The notes beneath the pieces are model-generated. The model saw nothing but the letters and a program-made list of their open reading frames with translations. It was not told where the DNA came from and searched no databases. From Peribacillus folii (lineage in GTDB: Bacteria; Bacillota; Bacilli; Bacillales; DSM-1321): a stretch of DNA of 64,000 bases. The position numbers were made by a program, and so were the translations under genes. The DNA lies in contig NZ_JASJOM010000001.1 of the NCBI RefSeq assembly GCF_030271255.1, positions 475,133 to 539,132 of the forward strand, in the 5' to 3' direction. This document shows, piece by piece, positions 8,985 through 18,002 of this stretch; the first letter of the stretch is position 1, and every line of letters begins with the position of its first letter.

Positions 8985-9635
8985 TTACTCGCCTTTGTCC
9001 TTCCGGCGGTCTTGATATCTTTGGAAGAACCAAATCGAAATCGCAATCCAAAAACCGCCTGCCAAATAACCCGCTATTATATCACTTGGATAATGGACTC
9101 CCAAGTATATCCGACTTATCCCGATCGTGAGGATCATCAATGTGCTCACCACGATCAAGAGAATCCTTCCCCATTTACCCTTAATGTGCCGCCACAGCAA
9201 GAAAGTCAGGATTCCGTATAATGACATGGCATTCATGGCATGCCCACTTGGAAAGCTGTAGCCCCCAATTTCAATGAGGCGATGCAGCTCCGGCCTTGCC
9301 CGTTGGAAGCAAAGCTTAACCAACGCATTGAGGATGGGGGATCCCGCCATGACGGCGATGAACAAGACCAACTCCAAACGATGCTTCAATACCTTATACA
9401 AAAAAACCAAAATGAATAAGACTAGAACGATCATCGATCCCGTGGACCCTATGTATGTAAAGACCTTCAAGATACTTGTCAGTCCCGGCGACTCCCATCC
9501 TTGGACAAAAGAGATCACCGATCTGTCAAATTCCAAGTAATCATTGGCACTTACGGCAATGGCCATGAAGCTGAATCCCAGTAAGGCAAACACACTCACG
9601 ATAAAGGCAATCGTCAATTGCAGCTTTAATTTCAT
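8985..9635 (-). CDS. PAP2-family membrane phosphatase
   Basis: A 216-residue protein with about six membrane spans and the complete acid-phosphatase triad: KX6RP (KLCFQRARP, near residue 110), PSGH (near 130) and SRX5HX3D (SRIYLGVHYPSD, near 175-186). Family members hydrolyse lipid phosphates such as undecaprenyl pyrophosphate or phosphatidylglycerol phosphate on the outer membrane face. The neighbouring DedA gene suggests work on the undecaprenyl-phosphate cycle, which is inference from context. Confidence 0.9.
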   Translation of the reverse strand: MKLKLQLTIAFIVSVFALLGFSFMAIAVSANDYLEFDRSVISFVQGWESPGLTSILKVFTYIGSTGSMIVLVLFILVFLYKVLKHRLELVLFIAVMAGSPILNALVKLCFQRARPELHRLIEIGGYSFPSGHAMNAMSLYGILTFLLWRHIKGKWGRILLIVVSTLMILTIGISRIYLGVHYPSDIIAGYLAGGFWIAISIWFFQRYQDRRKDKGE

Positions 9636-9821
9636 ACTAACATCCTTTCACTTTTCGAAGCTCGCTTCTCGCCAATCTGGGCGCAAGCATAAAACCCGCT
9701 TCTTTTCATACTACTCCATCCATCACAGACACCTCAACTTAAGGGTACTGTAGATTTATGAATTACATCCGTTCAGCAGCCTTTCACCTAAAATTAAAGC
9801 TAACACATTGCGCATCACAGC

Positions 9822-9860
9822 AAAAAAAAACCTTATGCAAGTCCATGCATAAGGTTTTTT
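9822..9860 (-). terminator. Terminator of the P450 gene
   Basis: CCTTATGCA and TGCATAAGG pair around a short loop, followed on the minus strand by a run of nine T. It directly follows the P450 stop. Confidence 0.88.
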
Positions 9861-9863
9861 CGG

Positions 9864-11102
9864 CTATGAAAAGGAACGGTGCACCTGAAGCGGCAGAGAC
9901 GTCAGCGTCTGTCCGGTCGCTGAGTCGGTGAGATGATCCTCCAATCGGAAAGCTGCTGCCGGTTCAATTTTCTTGAACTTCTTCAAAAATCCAGTAAGTG
10001 CAATTTTTGCTTCCAGGCGGGCTAACGGAGCTCCTAAGCAGAAATGCGGCCCGTTTCCAAAAGCGAGATGCTTCTTATTATTGGGACGGTGGATATTCAG
10101 CGTGAATGCATCCTCAAACATCTCTTCATCCAAATTTGCAGCGCTCATCCAGGCTACCACGGTATCGCCCTTTTTCAGCTTTACACCCAATAACTCATTA
10201 TCTGCCGATACCATCCGATCCAACTTAGTTAAATTGAAGCGGTAGCGAAGCATTTCCTCAACCGCTTGCGGGACCAGGTCCAAGTTTTCATGCAGTTCCT
10301 GGTAGACCGTATCGTCATCATACAGCAGCGAATAAAAGCTATTGGCCAGTAAATGACTCGTCGTCTCTACCCCTGCCCCCAAAATCACCATGGTGGTGCG
10401 CACCACTTCATCATCGGTAAACATTTCACCATCGACTTCCGCCTGCAGAAGGTCGGAGATGATATCATCCGCCGGGCTCAACCGTTTTTGGACAACGATG
10501 GGATATAAATACTCATAATATTCTCTTGCGGCGACTATCTTCTTTTCATTCACTTCATTTTGCGTTGCTTGATCGTAAGGCAGAAATAAGATATCCACCC
10601 ATTCTTTGAACAATAGGCGGTCCTTCGAGGGGACACCCATCAAATCGGACATGACAATGATCGGGAGCGGACTTGCCAATGAGGAGACGATATCGATTTC
10701 CGTTTCTCCTTCCATTTGCTCCATCAATTCATCTGCAATTTCTTGAATCCGAGGTTCCCAGTTTTTGAGACTTCGTGGTGTAAAGGCGGCAGCCAACAGC
10801 GAACGGCGTTTTCGATGATCAGGCGGGTCGACTTCAGTAAGCCTGATTTTATCCGGCACCGAGCCTTCCTTGCTGTCGGCCCCAACGGAGATTGTCGTGC
10901 GCTGCCTCTCACTCGAAAAATGCTTATAATCACTTAACACAAGCTTAACATGCTCATATTTAAAAACATTCCACGTATTGGTTCCTTCATGATAGCTCAC
11001 AGGGTCATTTTCCAGCTTCTCTTTGCACCAAGCATACGGACTGAATTCCTCCGCTCTAGTTTTAAACTGAGTAATTTCCTTTACTGCAATAATTTCTTTC
11101 AT
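9864..11102 (-). CDS. Cytochrome P450, CYP106A (steroid/terpenoid hydroxylase) family
   Basis: A soluble bacterial class I P450 of 412 residues. It has the I-helix oxygen-activation motif GAGVETTS, the ExxR motif in EEMLRYRF, and the heme-binding loop FGNGPHFCLG with the thiolate Cys near residue 355. The sequence closely follows B. megaterium CYP106A2 as I know it (MKEVIAVKEIT start, YHEGTDTWNVFKYE, RRSLLAAAFTPRSL), the steroid 15-beta-hydroxylase that also oxidises diterpenes and triterpenes. ATG at 11102 gives the same N-terminus and has GGAGGAG upstream; a GTG at 11120 overlaps that Shine-Dalgarno. No redox partner is encoded nearby. The natural substrate is unknown. Confidence 0.92.
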   Translation of the reverse strand: MKEIIAVKEITQFKTRAEEFSPYAWCKEKLENDPVSYHEGTNTWNVFKYEHVKLVLSDYKHFSSERQRTTISVGADSKEGSVPDKIRLTEVDPPDHRKRRSLLAAAFTPRSLKNWEPRIQEIADELMEQMEGETEIDIVSSLASPLPIIVMSDLMGVPSKDRLLFKEWVDILFLPYDQATQNEVNEKKIVAAREYYEYLYPIVVQKRLSPADDIISDLLQAEVDGEMFTDDEVVRTTMVILGAGVETTSHLLANSFYSLLYDDDTVYQELHENLDLVPQAVEEMLRYRFNLTKLDRMVSADNELLGVKLKKGDTVVAWMSAANLDEEMFEDAFTLNIHRPNNKKHLAFGNGPHFCLGAPLARLEAKIALTGFLKKFKKIEPAAAFRLEDHLTDSATGQTLTSLPLQVHRSFS

Positions 11103-11826
11103 CATACCGACTCCTCCCACTTCTTAAAGATACCTAATAAAAGGCTGGAATGTTCCACATTCGCTTTCTTCATGGAGTTGTTATAGTATCGAGCATTCCT
11201 GATGGACCATAAACGGGTCCCTTACCTCTTCATCCATTCCAGTATAAGGGAAAACAAGGTCACAAACCATGCATCATCCAGACTAACTCCTGCCTTGCAA
11301 CCTCCCGCCATCACCATGTAAAATTGCTTATTTTTTACATTTTCCTTTCTTTTTACCTTTCTTTATGTCTCTTTAAAGGATGCGCCCAACCTGTAACATT
11401 CCCCTCCCCTCTCCAGCGACCTTCAGATTAAAATTATTTTGAAATAGCCACAAACCGTTTTCTTTGTCATGAATAACGCCGGAAGCAGCGGATGAACAAT
11501 AAGGAAAAGAAGTTCGAGCTTCATGCTGAACATATGTGCAAGGAAGTGACCTGGATGGTGCAAGGAAATGGCAGACCGCCTTTGGATGTGCGAGCCCTGC
11601 AGTGAAGGGAATTTGAGTGGCATGGAAGGGAAGGGGCGACACTGCCGCTTAGGAAATCCGTGTCTGCGTGAGACACCGCAGGCGCAAGCGCCGATGAGAC
11701 CCACGGACCGCCTCTACATAGGGGGAGCTTTATGAAGTGGAACGGACGGTTGAGGTACAAAAGTTCTTATACTTCTGGCTATTTAATCATCCTGAAGTTC
11801 ACGCAAAGTGAAATGAAATATGCCAA
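11103..11826. other. Gene-poor intergenic region
   Basis: More than 700 bp without a convincing gene. The minus-strand frames at 11373-11760 have poor protein character and coincide with the GC-rich repeat, so they are not called. The 5' part would hold the P450 promoter, but I see no unambiguous -35/-10 pair. Confidence 0.5.
11610..11762. repeat. Degenerate GC-rich dispersed repeat
   Basis: The block reads GGAAGGGAAGGGGCGACACT, then a stem-forming core (CCGCAGGCGCAAGCGCCGATG), then GGAACGGACGGTTGAGG. It matches the element at 63921-64000 (GGAACGGAAGGGGCGAGACT and GGCGCCAGCGCCGAGG) in order and spacing. Similar elements recur throughout genomes of related bacilli, to my knowledge. This copy is decayed and interrupted. 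Confidence 0.6.
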
Positions 11827-11861
11827 TAAAAAAAGACAAACCCGACATATGGAGTTTGTCT
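11827..11861 (-). terminator. Terminator of the small DUF4083-like gene
   Basis: GACAAAC and GTTTGTC pair across an 11-nt loop, followed on the minus strand by seven T. It lies about 30 nt after the small gene's stop. Confidence 0.7.
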
Positions 11862-11889
11862 AGAGGTTGACCGCCGCAGCATCAAGCCG

Positions 11890-12069
11890 TCAATCCGCAC
11901 TCTTTCTTAGCTGTTGATGCAGATCATCCAATTTCTTTTCCAGGATATCGAGCCTGGTTTTACGCTGCTTGACGGAACGGAATAAGGATATGGCGCCGAC
12001 GATGATCAAGATGAGAAAGGCAAGGAAAAACAATTGAAATATGATATCCGCAATATTATAACTACTCAC
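11890..12069 (-). CDS. 59-residue single-span membrane protein with coiled-coil tail (DUF4083-like)
   Basis: It starts with GTG at 12067-12069, preceded by GGGGG 8 nt upstream, and ends with TGA at 11890. The protein has a short polar start (MSSYNIADIIFQ), one hydrophobic span (about residues 9-30), a basic stop-transfer patch (RSVKQRKTR), then a heptad-like segment (LDILEKKLDDLHQQL) that should form a coiled coil. The architecture matches the small DUF4083 proteins of Bacillus; function is unknown. It has its own terminator, so it is probably expressed as a single gene. Confidence 0.75.
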   Translation of the reverse strand: MSSYNIADIIFQLFFLAFLILIIVGAISLFRSVKQRKTRLDILEKKLDDLHQQLRKSAD

Positions 12070-12221
12070 TATGTAATCCCCCTAAATGGCAAACTCACTA
12101 TTCCATTATACATCACTTGAAATGACAGTTTATCTTTTTTGAGAGAGATGCAGCGTGAAACGCAACTTTTTCTTTCATGAACCGATGCATGCTGCCGCTA
12201 AATCCTTGGAAATCGGCAAAC

Positions 12222-12250
12222 AAAAAAGCCGATGGCGATTTCGCCATCGG
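12222..12250 (-). terminator. Terminator of the DUF975 gene
   Basis: CCGATGGCGA and TCGCCATCGG form a perfect stem with almost no loop, followed on the minus strand by GC and six T. It lies 10 nt after the stop codon. Confidence 0.85.
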
Positions 12251-12260
12251 TCATAGCCCT

Positions 12261-12932
12261 TTATATTTCTACTTGCTGCTCGTCTTCCTGAGGGACGATT
12301 AACTCGTTATAAAACGCTGCCAGCGTTGTCCCGATATAAGGAATCAGCCATAATAACCCAATCCCCAGCGTAAAGATGCAAAGGAATCCCCAGCCTATGA
12401 AACTCAGGTTCATAAGGAAGTACTTCCATTTCAATCCATTCATCCTTTTTCTGCTCTCTGTAATGGCCTCCAGTATGGTATATTGCGGATGGTCCTTCAA
12501 TAAGAAAAACAGTTGGGAATAGGCGATGCTTTTGATGATGCCCGGAATGATTAATAATAATGACCATAAGCATATGAAAATAGCTTGTAATATCGACCCG
12601 CCAATCAGCTTAATCGAGGTTTTTCCATCTTTATAGATAGCGAATACCTCGGTGATTTCAGGGCTTTCCTTCCTGACTAGATCCAAGTAAAACCAAGTGG
12701 TCGCTATAGTCAGCGGTATCAGGACGATAGACAGGATCGTTCCGAAGATATCCGACCATAATGGCGTTTCTTCCTGTTCGAACCACTGTACAAAGCCTCC
12801 GCTTCCGATTACTTCGACAATGAAAGGGAAAACGACATGGATCAAGAATAAAAGCAGCATCAGCGAAACGGCTATTCCCCACTTGCCTTTTAACGCTGCA
12901 AGACCTTTCTTTTTTAACTCGGATATTCTCAT
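12261..12932 (-). CDS. DUF975-family membrane protein
   Basis: A 223-residue membrane protein starting MRISELKKKGLAALKGKWG, the characteristic cytosolic opening of DUF975 proteins. About five or six hydrophobic spans follow, with ITESRKRMNGLKWKYFLMNLSFIGW in two halves near residues 155-180. The family is widespread in Firmicutes and has no assigned biochemical function. Stands alone with its own terminator. Confidence 0.82.
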   Translation of the reverse strand: MRISELKKKGLAALKGKWGIAVSLMLLLFLIHVVFPFIVEVIGSGGFVQWFEQEETPLWSDIFGTILSIVLIPLTIATTWFYLDLVRKESPEITEVFAIYKDGKTSIKLIGGSILQAIFICLWSLLLIIPGIIKSIAYSQLFFLLKDHPQYTILEAITESRKRMNGLKWKYFLMNLSFIGWGFLCIFTLGIGLLWLIPYIGTTLAAFYNELIVPQEDEQQVEI

Positions 12933-13212
12933 CCTTTAATTGAACTCCCCTTTTTTAAATGGCAAAATCACTGAAATAACAGTAATATGGCCCTTTTTTT
13001 TATCTCGTATAGATTTTAACATACTCTTACCATTTGTGGGTATAAATTCCCATAAATGAGAGGGGAAATTCAAACGATCATGAATCAAACACCTAATCTC
13101 CTTCCACCAAAATGCATGCCCCTAACAGTCTATGAATGGAGAAATAGGTATATGCCTTCGATCCCGAGAAAGAATCGATGTCTGCTAAAGCTTTTTCACT
13201 ATTATCTAAACA
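12933..13212. other. Intergenic region upstream of the DUF975 gene
   Basis: No gene seen. A purine-rich stretch with GGGGAG precedes the DUF975 start. Around 13035-13060 GTGGGTATAAATTCCCAT forms a weak imperfect dyad. Nothing else stands out. Confidence 0.4.
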
Positions 13213-13246
13213 ACTAAAAAGGGCATCCCAAAAGCAGAATCGCCCC
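13213..13246 (-). terminator. Probable terminator of the roc operon
   Basis: On the minus strand GGGCGATTC pairs imperfectly with GGGATGCCC around TGCTTTTG, followed by five T. It lies about 30 nt after the last gene of the roc operon. Confidence 0.55.
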
Positions 13247-13274
13247 CGCTTTTGAAACACCCTCATGTTCAACA

Positions 13275-13529
13275 TCAATCAGAACCAGTTATAACAAAAT
13301 CGTCTTGGAGTAAAGCTAAAGGTAGCTTTCTATTTATAGGATCCCCTGCCGTGACATTGATTTCCGTAATGTGGCCACTCGCACCTATTGACACATCGAT
13401 CAACTTTCCATCTTCCGTCTTCACTAGAAAGAGCCTCTCCCATTCGTAAACGTAGGAATCCTTTTGAACGTAAACCTGTTCGACGGTCCCGTTTTGAGCA
13501 CATTCAATTGAATGAATCGGTTTTAGCAC
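13275..13529 (-). CDS. Small biotinyl/lipoyl-carrier-fold protein at the end of the roc operon
   Basis: 84 residues. The segment GTVEQVYVQKDSYVYEWERL followed by SGHITEINVTAGDPI reproduces the two half-motifs of biotinyl/lipoyl carrier domains (G-x-V-x-x-V-x-V, then G-x-I-x-E-I-x-V-x-x-G-D-x-I). The hairpin that normally carries EAMKM or a lipoyl-DKA motif here reads VKTEDGKLIDV, so the canonical modified lysine context is missing. It starts 37 nt after rocG on the same strand. Function unknown; the fold call is by pattern only. Confidence 0.6.
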   Translation of the reverse strand: MLKPIHSIECAQNGTVEQVYVQKDSYVYEWERLFLVKTEDGKLIDVSIGASGHITEINVTAGDPINRKLPLALLQDDFVITGSD

Positions 13530-13566
13530 GGAATCACTCCTCCACTCTTCATTATTTGGCTAAAGC

Positions 13567-14832
13567 TTAAACCCAGCCGCGGAATATCGAGGCTTCTGCC
13601 ATTTTCCTGACTCCCACCATGTATGCCGCCAGCCTCATGTTCACTCTTCTTGTTTCGGACATCTCATACACTTGGTTGAATGAGCTGACCAATAGCTCTT
13701 TTAATTTTCTTTGGACTTCTTCATCTTCCCAATAGTACCCCTGATTATTTTGTACCCATTCAAAGTAAGAAACCGTCACGCCGCCGGAACTTGCCAATAC
13801 ATCCGGAACAAGAAGCACATTGCGTTCCGTCAAGATCTTGGTTGCCTCCAAAGTGGTCGGTCCATTTGCTGCCTCCACGACGATTTGGGCTTTGATAAGA
13901 TGTGCATTTTCCTTGGTGATCTGGTTGGAAATGGCCGCCGGAACTAAAATATCACAATCTTGTTCAAGAAGCTCTTGATTGGTGATTTTGTTTTCGAATA
14001 GGGTCGTAACCGTTCCAAAGCTATCCCTTTGGTCAAGTAGGTAATTGATGTCCAGTCCCTCCGGATTATATAAAGCACCGTATGCGTCTGAAATGCCAAT
14101 TACCTTCGCTCCTGCATCATGCATGAACTTGGCTAAGAAGCTTCCTGCGTTCCCGAATCCTTGTACGATGATGCGAGCACCCTTCAATTCAATGCCCTTC
14201 CGTTTGGCCGCTTCTTCAATGCAGATCGTGACACCCTGTGCTGTAGCCTTTTCCCTGCCTTGCGAACCACCAAGGACAAGAGGCTTGCCGGTAATGAACC
14301 CAGGAGAATCGTGTTCTCTTATTCTACTGTATTCATCCATCATCCATGCCATGATTTGTGAATTTGTATAAACATCCGGGGCCGGGATATCTTTCGTCGG
14401 CCCGACGATCTGGCTGATCGCGCGGACATATCCGCGGCTAAGCCTTTCCAATTCACCTATCGACATTTGGCGCGGATCACAGATGATGCCGCCTTTCCCC
14501 CCGCCGTATGGAAGATTCACGATGCCGCATTTCAAGCTCATCCACATGGATAGTGCCTTCACTTCTTCTTCATCGACTTCGGGATGGAAACGGATGCCGC
14601 CCTTTGTCGGTCCGACTGCATCATTATGCTGGGCCCGATATCCCGTGAATATCTTCGTCGTATTGTCATCCATTTTAATCGGGATGCGAACGGTCAGCAT
14701 ACGAAGAGGCTCCTTCAAAAGCTCGAACACTTCTTCGGAGTAGCCAAGCTTACCGAGCGCCTCCTTGATAACAACCTGTGTTGATTCTAGCAAGCTGGCC
14801 GTTTCTTTTTCTTCTTTGATTGATGTACTCAA
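13567..14832 (-). CDS. rocG: NAD-specific glutamate dehydrogenase
   Basis: 421 residues, close to RocG/GudB of B. subtilis (424-427). It oxidatively deaminates glutamate to 2-oxoglutarate and ammonium in the cytosol. Visible features are GPTKGGIRFHP, the catalytic-lysine loop PYGGGKGGI (near residue 115), and a Rossmann motif VQGFGNAGS (near 220). No internal duplication or insertion of the cryptic GudB type is apparent. It lies 26 nt after rocD and completes ornithine-to-2-oxoglutarate catabolism. That it shares the sigma-54 transcript of rocA-rocD is inferred from the tight spacing; in B. subtilis rocG is transcribed separately. Confidence 0.93.
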   Translation of the reverse strand: MSTSIKEEKETASLLESTQVVIKEALGKLGYSEEVFELLKEPLRMLTVRIPIKMDDNTTKIFTGYRAQHNDAVGPTKGGIRFHPEVDEEEVKALSMWMSLKCGIVNLPYGGGKGGIICDPRQMSIGELERLSRGYVRAISQIVGPTKDIPAPDVYTNSQIMAWMMDEYSRIREHDSPGFITGKPLVLGGSQGREKATAQGVTICIEEAAKRKGIELKGARIIVQGFGNAGSFLAKFMHDAGAKVIGISDAYGALYNPEGLDINYLLDQRDSFGTVTTLFENKITNQELLEQDCDILVPAAISNQITKENAHLIKAQIVVEAANGPTTLEATKILTERNVLLVPDVLASSGGVTVSYFEWVQNNQGYYWEDEEVQRKLKELLVSSFNQVYEMSETRRVNMRLAAYMVGVRKMAEASIFRGWV

Positions 14833-14858
14833 TGGAATTCACCTCATAGGGATAATAA

Positions 14859-16052
14859 TTAGGATAAAACTTTATTGATGCGTTCGATTGCCCAGTCCAA
14901 ATCTTCTTTCGTGATCACAAGCGGCGGTGCAAAACGGATGACTGTATCATGTGTTTCTTTACATAGCAGTTTTTCTTCTTTAAGCTGCTCGCAATAAGGT
15001 CTTGCCGCTTCCGTCAATTCGACGCCGATGAATAAGCCCCTGCCGCGGATTTCCTTAATCATCGGATTCTTGATTTCCTTCAAGCGATCCATAAAGTATT
15101 GGCCAAGCTCCAAGGAACGCTCCGCAAGCTTCTCTTCTTCAAGGACCTCCAAGGAAGCGATGGAAACCGCGCATGCCAATGGATTGCCGCCGAATGTTGA
15201 ACCATGTGAACCAGGGTTGAATACGCCAAGGATTTCACGGTTTGCAGCTACGCAAGAGATCGGGAACACCCCGCCGCCCAGCGCTTTACCTAAAATATAC
15301 ATATCCGGAACGACTCCATCCCAGTCGGAGGCGAACATTTTTCCTGAACGGCCAAGTCCTGATTGAATTTCATCAGAAACGAATAGGACATTATTTTCTT
15401 TACACAAGTCATAAGCTTCCTTCAGGAATCCTTGTGGCGGAATGATGATTCCTGCTTCACCTTGAATCGGTTCGATTAAAAATCCAGCCGTTTGCGGGGT
15501 AATCGCTTCTTTCAATGCATCAAGATCGCCGTAAGGGATAAGCTTGACACCTGGCAGCATCGGCCCGAAGCCCCTTCTATATTCCTCATCGGAAGACAAG
15601 GATACGGCAGCCATCGTGCGGCCATGGAAATTCCCGATGCAAGCGATGATTTCAGCTTGGTTTTCCGCGATTCCCTTAACATCATACCCCCAGCGCCTAA
15701 CGGCTTTGATGGCTGTTTCAACGGCTTCGGCACCTGTATTCATCGGCAAGGCCATATCCTTTTGCGTAAGGCGTGAAACCATTTCATACCATGGGCCCAA
15801 TTTATCACTATGGAATGCACGGGACGTCAATGTTACGCGATCCGCTTGTTTTTTTAATTCGTCGATGATCTTCGGATGCCTGTGTCCTTGGTTCACGGCT
15901 GAATAGGCACTTAGCATATCCATATATTTATTGCCTTCAGGATCTTCCACCCAAACTCCTTCTGCCTTCGAAATGACGATTGGAAGTGGATTATAATTGT
16001 TTGCCCCATATTGTTCTGTTTGCTCGATTAATTTTTCCGTAATTGTTGTCAT
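14859..16052 (-). CDS. rocD: Ornithine aminotransferase
   Basis: 397 residues, matching bacillar RocD (401). A PLP-dependent class III aminotransferase that converts ornithine and 2-oxoglutarate to glutamate-5-semialdehyde and glutamate. The opening [24 protein letters not shown], split as in the family, is followed by the PLP-binding stretch [11 protein letters not shown] and the Schiff-base lysine in LGKALGGG (Lys near residue 255). It is placed between rocA and rocG with 18-26 nt gaps. Confidence 0.95.
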   Translation of the reverse strand: MTTITEKLIEQTEQYGANNYNPLPIVISKAEGVWVEDPEGNKYMDMLSAYSAVNQGHRHPKIIDELKKQADRVTLTSRAFHSDKLGPWYEMVSRLTQKDMALPMNTGAEAVETAIKAVRRWGYDVKGIAENQAEIIACIGNFHGRTMAAVSLSSDEEYRRGFGPMLPGVKLIPYGDLDALKEAITPQTAGFLIEPIQGEAGIIIPPQGFLKEAYDLCKENNVLFVSDEIQSGLGRSGKMFASDWDGVVPDMYILGKALGGGVFPISCVAANREILGVFNPGSHGSTFGGNPLACAVSIASLEVLEEEKLAERSLELGQYFMDRLKEIKNPMIKEIRGRGLFIGVELTEAARPYCEQLKEEKLLCKETHDTVIRFAPPLVITKEDLDWAIERINKVLS

Positions 16053-16070
16053 GTTGATTCCCCCTAAAGT

Positions 16071-17618
16071 TTATAGCGTTTCAGATGTTGTTTTACCTTG
16101 AAGGTGAAGAACTAAATAATCAGGACCGCCCGCTTTTGAATCCGTTCCTGACATATTGAAGCCGCCAAATGGCTGGTATCCTACGATGGCTCCCGTACAG
16201 CCGCGATTGAAGTACAAGTTACCGACGTGGAAGTCCTCACGCGCCTGTTCGATATGTTCGATGTTGTTCGAGATGACCGCGCCAGTTAAGCCGTAATCGG
16301 TGTTATTGGTAATCTCGATGGCATGATTGAAGTCTTTTGCCTTACAGAACGCAACCACTGGTCCGAAAATCTCTTCTTTCATGACACGTGCATTCTCATC
16401 GACATCGGCAATGATCGTTGGCTGGATGAAGAAACCTTTTGAATTGTCTCCTTCTCCGCCTGCCACAACTTTCCCTTCTTTTTTACCGATTTCCACGTAG
16501 CTCATGACTTTATCGTAAGCGGCTTGATCGATGACCGGGCCCATGAAGTTGTTTACATCCGTTGGCTCCCCGACCGTTTTTTCTTTCGTCAATTCAATGA
16601 CGCGATTCAAGACTTGATCATATACCTCTTCGACGACGACGGTACGTGAGCAAGCAGAGCATTTTTGACCGGAGAACCCGAACGCGGAAGCGACAATGGA
16701 TTGGGCCGCCAATTCCAGATCAGCCTCTTTATCAACGACGATCGTATCCTTACCGCCCATTTCAGCAATGACACGCTTCAACCAGATTTGCCCTTCATGA
16801 ACCTTGGCCGCACGCTCATAAATGCGGATTCCGACATCACGAGATCCGGTAAAGCTGATGAAACGTGTACGGGGATGATCGACTAAATAATCGCCCACCT
16901 CGGCACCGCTTCCTGGAATGAAGTTCACGACTCCTGCCGGCAAGCCCGCTTCTTCCAACACCTCGATGAACTTAGCTGCAATGACCGGTGTTGTACTGGC
17001 TGGTTTCAATAGAACCGTATTGCCTGAAACAAGCGCCGCCGTCGTCATGCCTGCCATGATGGCAAACGGGAAGTTCCAAGGTGAGATGATGACGCCGACA
17101 CCAAGCGGAACATAATTGAATGCATTGTGTTCAATCGGACGGCTTTCAACTGGCATGCCGTCTTTAAGCTTCAGCATTTGACGTGCGTAATATTCCATGA
17201 AGTCGATTGCTTCGGCTGTATCGGCATCCGCTTCATTCCAAGGCTTTCCTGCTTCTTTGACCAATAGGGCCGAGAAATAATGCTTTCTTCTGCGGACGAT
17301 GGCTGCAGCCCTGAATAAAATATTGGCACGGACTTCCGCTTTCGTTTTTCTCCAGGTTTGGAATGTCTTGTCTGCCGCTTGCATCGCTTGCTCGGCCAAG
17401 TCCTTATTTGCTTTGGAAACCTCTCCAATGACTTCTTCTTTGTTTGCCGGGTTTACTGAGGTAATGACTTCATCAGTGAACACTTTTTCACCATTAATGA
17501 CTAGCGGGTACTTCTTCCCTAAATCGTTAGCCACTTCATTCAATGCCGCTTGAAAAGCTTTATTGTTTTCTTCAAGTTTAAAATTAGTAAATGGTTCGTG
17601 TTTATATGGTTGGACCAT
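16071..17618 (-). CDS. rocA: 1-pyrroline-5-carboxylate dehydrogenase
   Basis: 515 residues, the same length as B. subtilis RocA. An NAD-dependent aldehyde dehydrogenase that oxidises P5C/glutamate semialdehyde to glutamate. The catalytic Cys lies in GQKCSAC (near residue 320) and the general-base Glu in IAEMGGKD (near 286); the NAD-binding FTGSRDVG segment is near 255. First gene of the operon, 50 bp downstream of the sigma-54 promoter core. Confidence 0.95.
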   Translation of the reverse strand: MVQPYKHEPFTNFKLEENNKAFQAALNEVANDLGKKYPLVINGEKVFTDEVITSVNPANKEEVIGEVSKANKDLAEQAMQAADKTFQTWRKTKAEVRANILFRAAAIVRRRKHYFSALLVKEAGKPWNEADADTAEAIDFMEYYARQMLKLKDGMPVESRPIEHNAFNYVPLGVGVIISPWNFPFAIMAGMTTAALVSGNTVLLKPASTTPVIAAKFIEVLEEAGLPAGVVNFIPGSGAEVGDYLVDHPRTRFISFTGSRDVGIRIYERAAKVHEGQIWLKRVIAEMGGKDTIVVDKEADLELAAQSIVASAFGFSGQKCSACSRTVVVEEVYDQVLNRVIELTKEKTVGEPTDVNNFMGPVIDQAAYDKVMSYVEIGKKEGKVVAGGEGDNSKGFFIQPTIIADVDENARVMKEEIFGPVVAFCKAKDFNHAIEITNNTDYGLTGAVISNNIEHIEQAREDFHVGNLYFNRGCTGAIVGYQPFGGFNMSGTDSKAGGPDYLVLHLQGKTTSETL

Positions 17619-17667
17619 TATGGCTCATCTCCCTAAAGTTTATTTCTATTCTTCTCCCTTACTTAAT

Positions 17668-17685
17668 AAGCAAGTTCCGTGCCAA
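17668..17685 (-). promoter_or_regulatory. Sigma-54 (SigL) promoter of rocADG
   Basis: On the minus strand TTGGCACGGAACTTGCTT has GG and GC exactly 10 nt apart and matches the -24/-12 consensus (TGGCAC-N5-TTGCW) perfectly. It lies about 50 bp before rocA. Such promoters need an enhancer-binding activator, here RocR encoded divergently. Confidence 0.92.
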
Positions 17686-17886
17686 CTTTTCATTTTTTTG
17701 ATAAAAATATCTTTTCGCGCGTAATATGCCATGAATTTCAGCACTTTTCGAGAAAAATTCACATAGTGTGCCATTTTTTTTTGCTCTAATCCGAATTTTG
17801 CAGGATCAACCCCTGCTCTTTTTATTAGATGCAATAATCATGCCAAACTGTTTTATCATAAAAATGCACCATTTTCACCTTATTTC

Positions 17887-17943
17887 GCAAAATAATTTTG
17901 CACCACTCTGCAAAATTTTCTTGCTGCGCAAATTTTCATTGCA
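17887..17943. promoter_or_regulatory. RocR upstream activating sequences
   Basis: GCAAAATAATTTTGC (17887-17901) is a perfect dyad. It is followed by TGCAAAATTTTCTTGC (17909-17924) and TGCGCAAATTTTCATTGCA (17925-17943), which repeat the same half-sites. The cluster is 200-260 bp upstream of the sigma-54 promoter, a normal enhancer distance, and the last dyad covers the -35 of rocR, so RocR binding could also repress its own gene. Confidence 0.8.
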
Positions 17944-17967
17944 CCTTTTGTTCGCTTCCTCTACAAT
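17939..17967 (+). promoter_or_regulatory. SigA-type promoter of rocR
   Basis: TTGCAC at 17939-17944 and TACAAT at 17962-17967 are separated by 17 bp, 35 bp before the rocR start. The -35 overlaps the third RocR-type dyad. Confidence 0.7.
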
Positions 17968-18002
17968 AATCTGTAACAAAAGAACGAAACTGGGAGGCAT
18001 TC

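Noticed and set aside
11373..11760. Three overlapping minus-strand frames of 79-93 codons.
   Set aside because: They lie in a GC-rich dispersed repeat, have Cys/Ser/Pro-rich low-quality composition, and lack ribosome-binding sites.
17646..17834. A 62-codon minus-strand frame upstream of rocA.
   Set aside because: It spans the sigma-54 promoter and has no ribosome-binding site.
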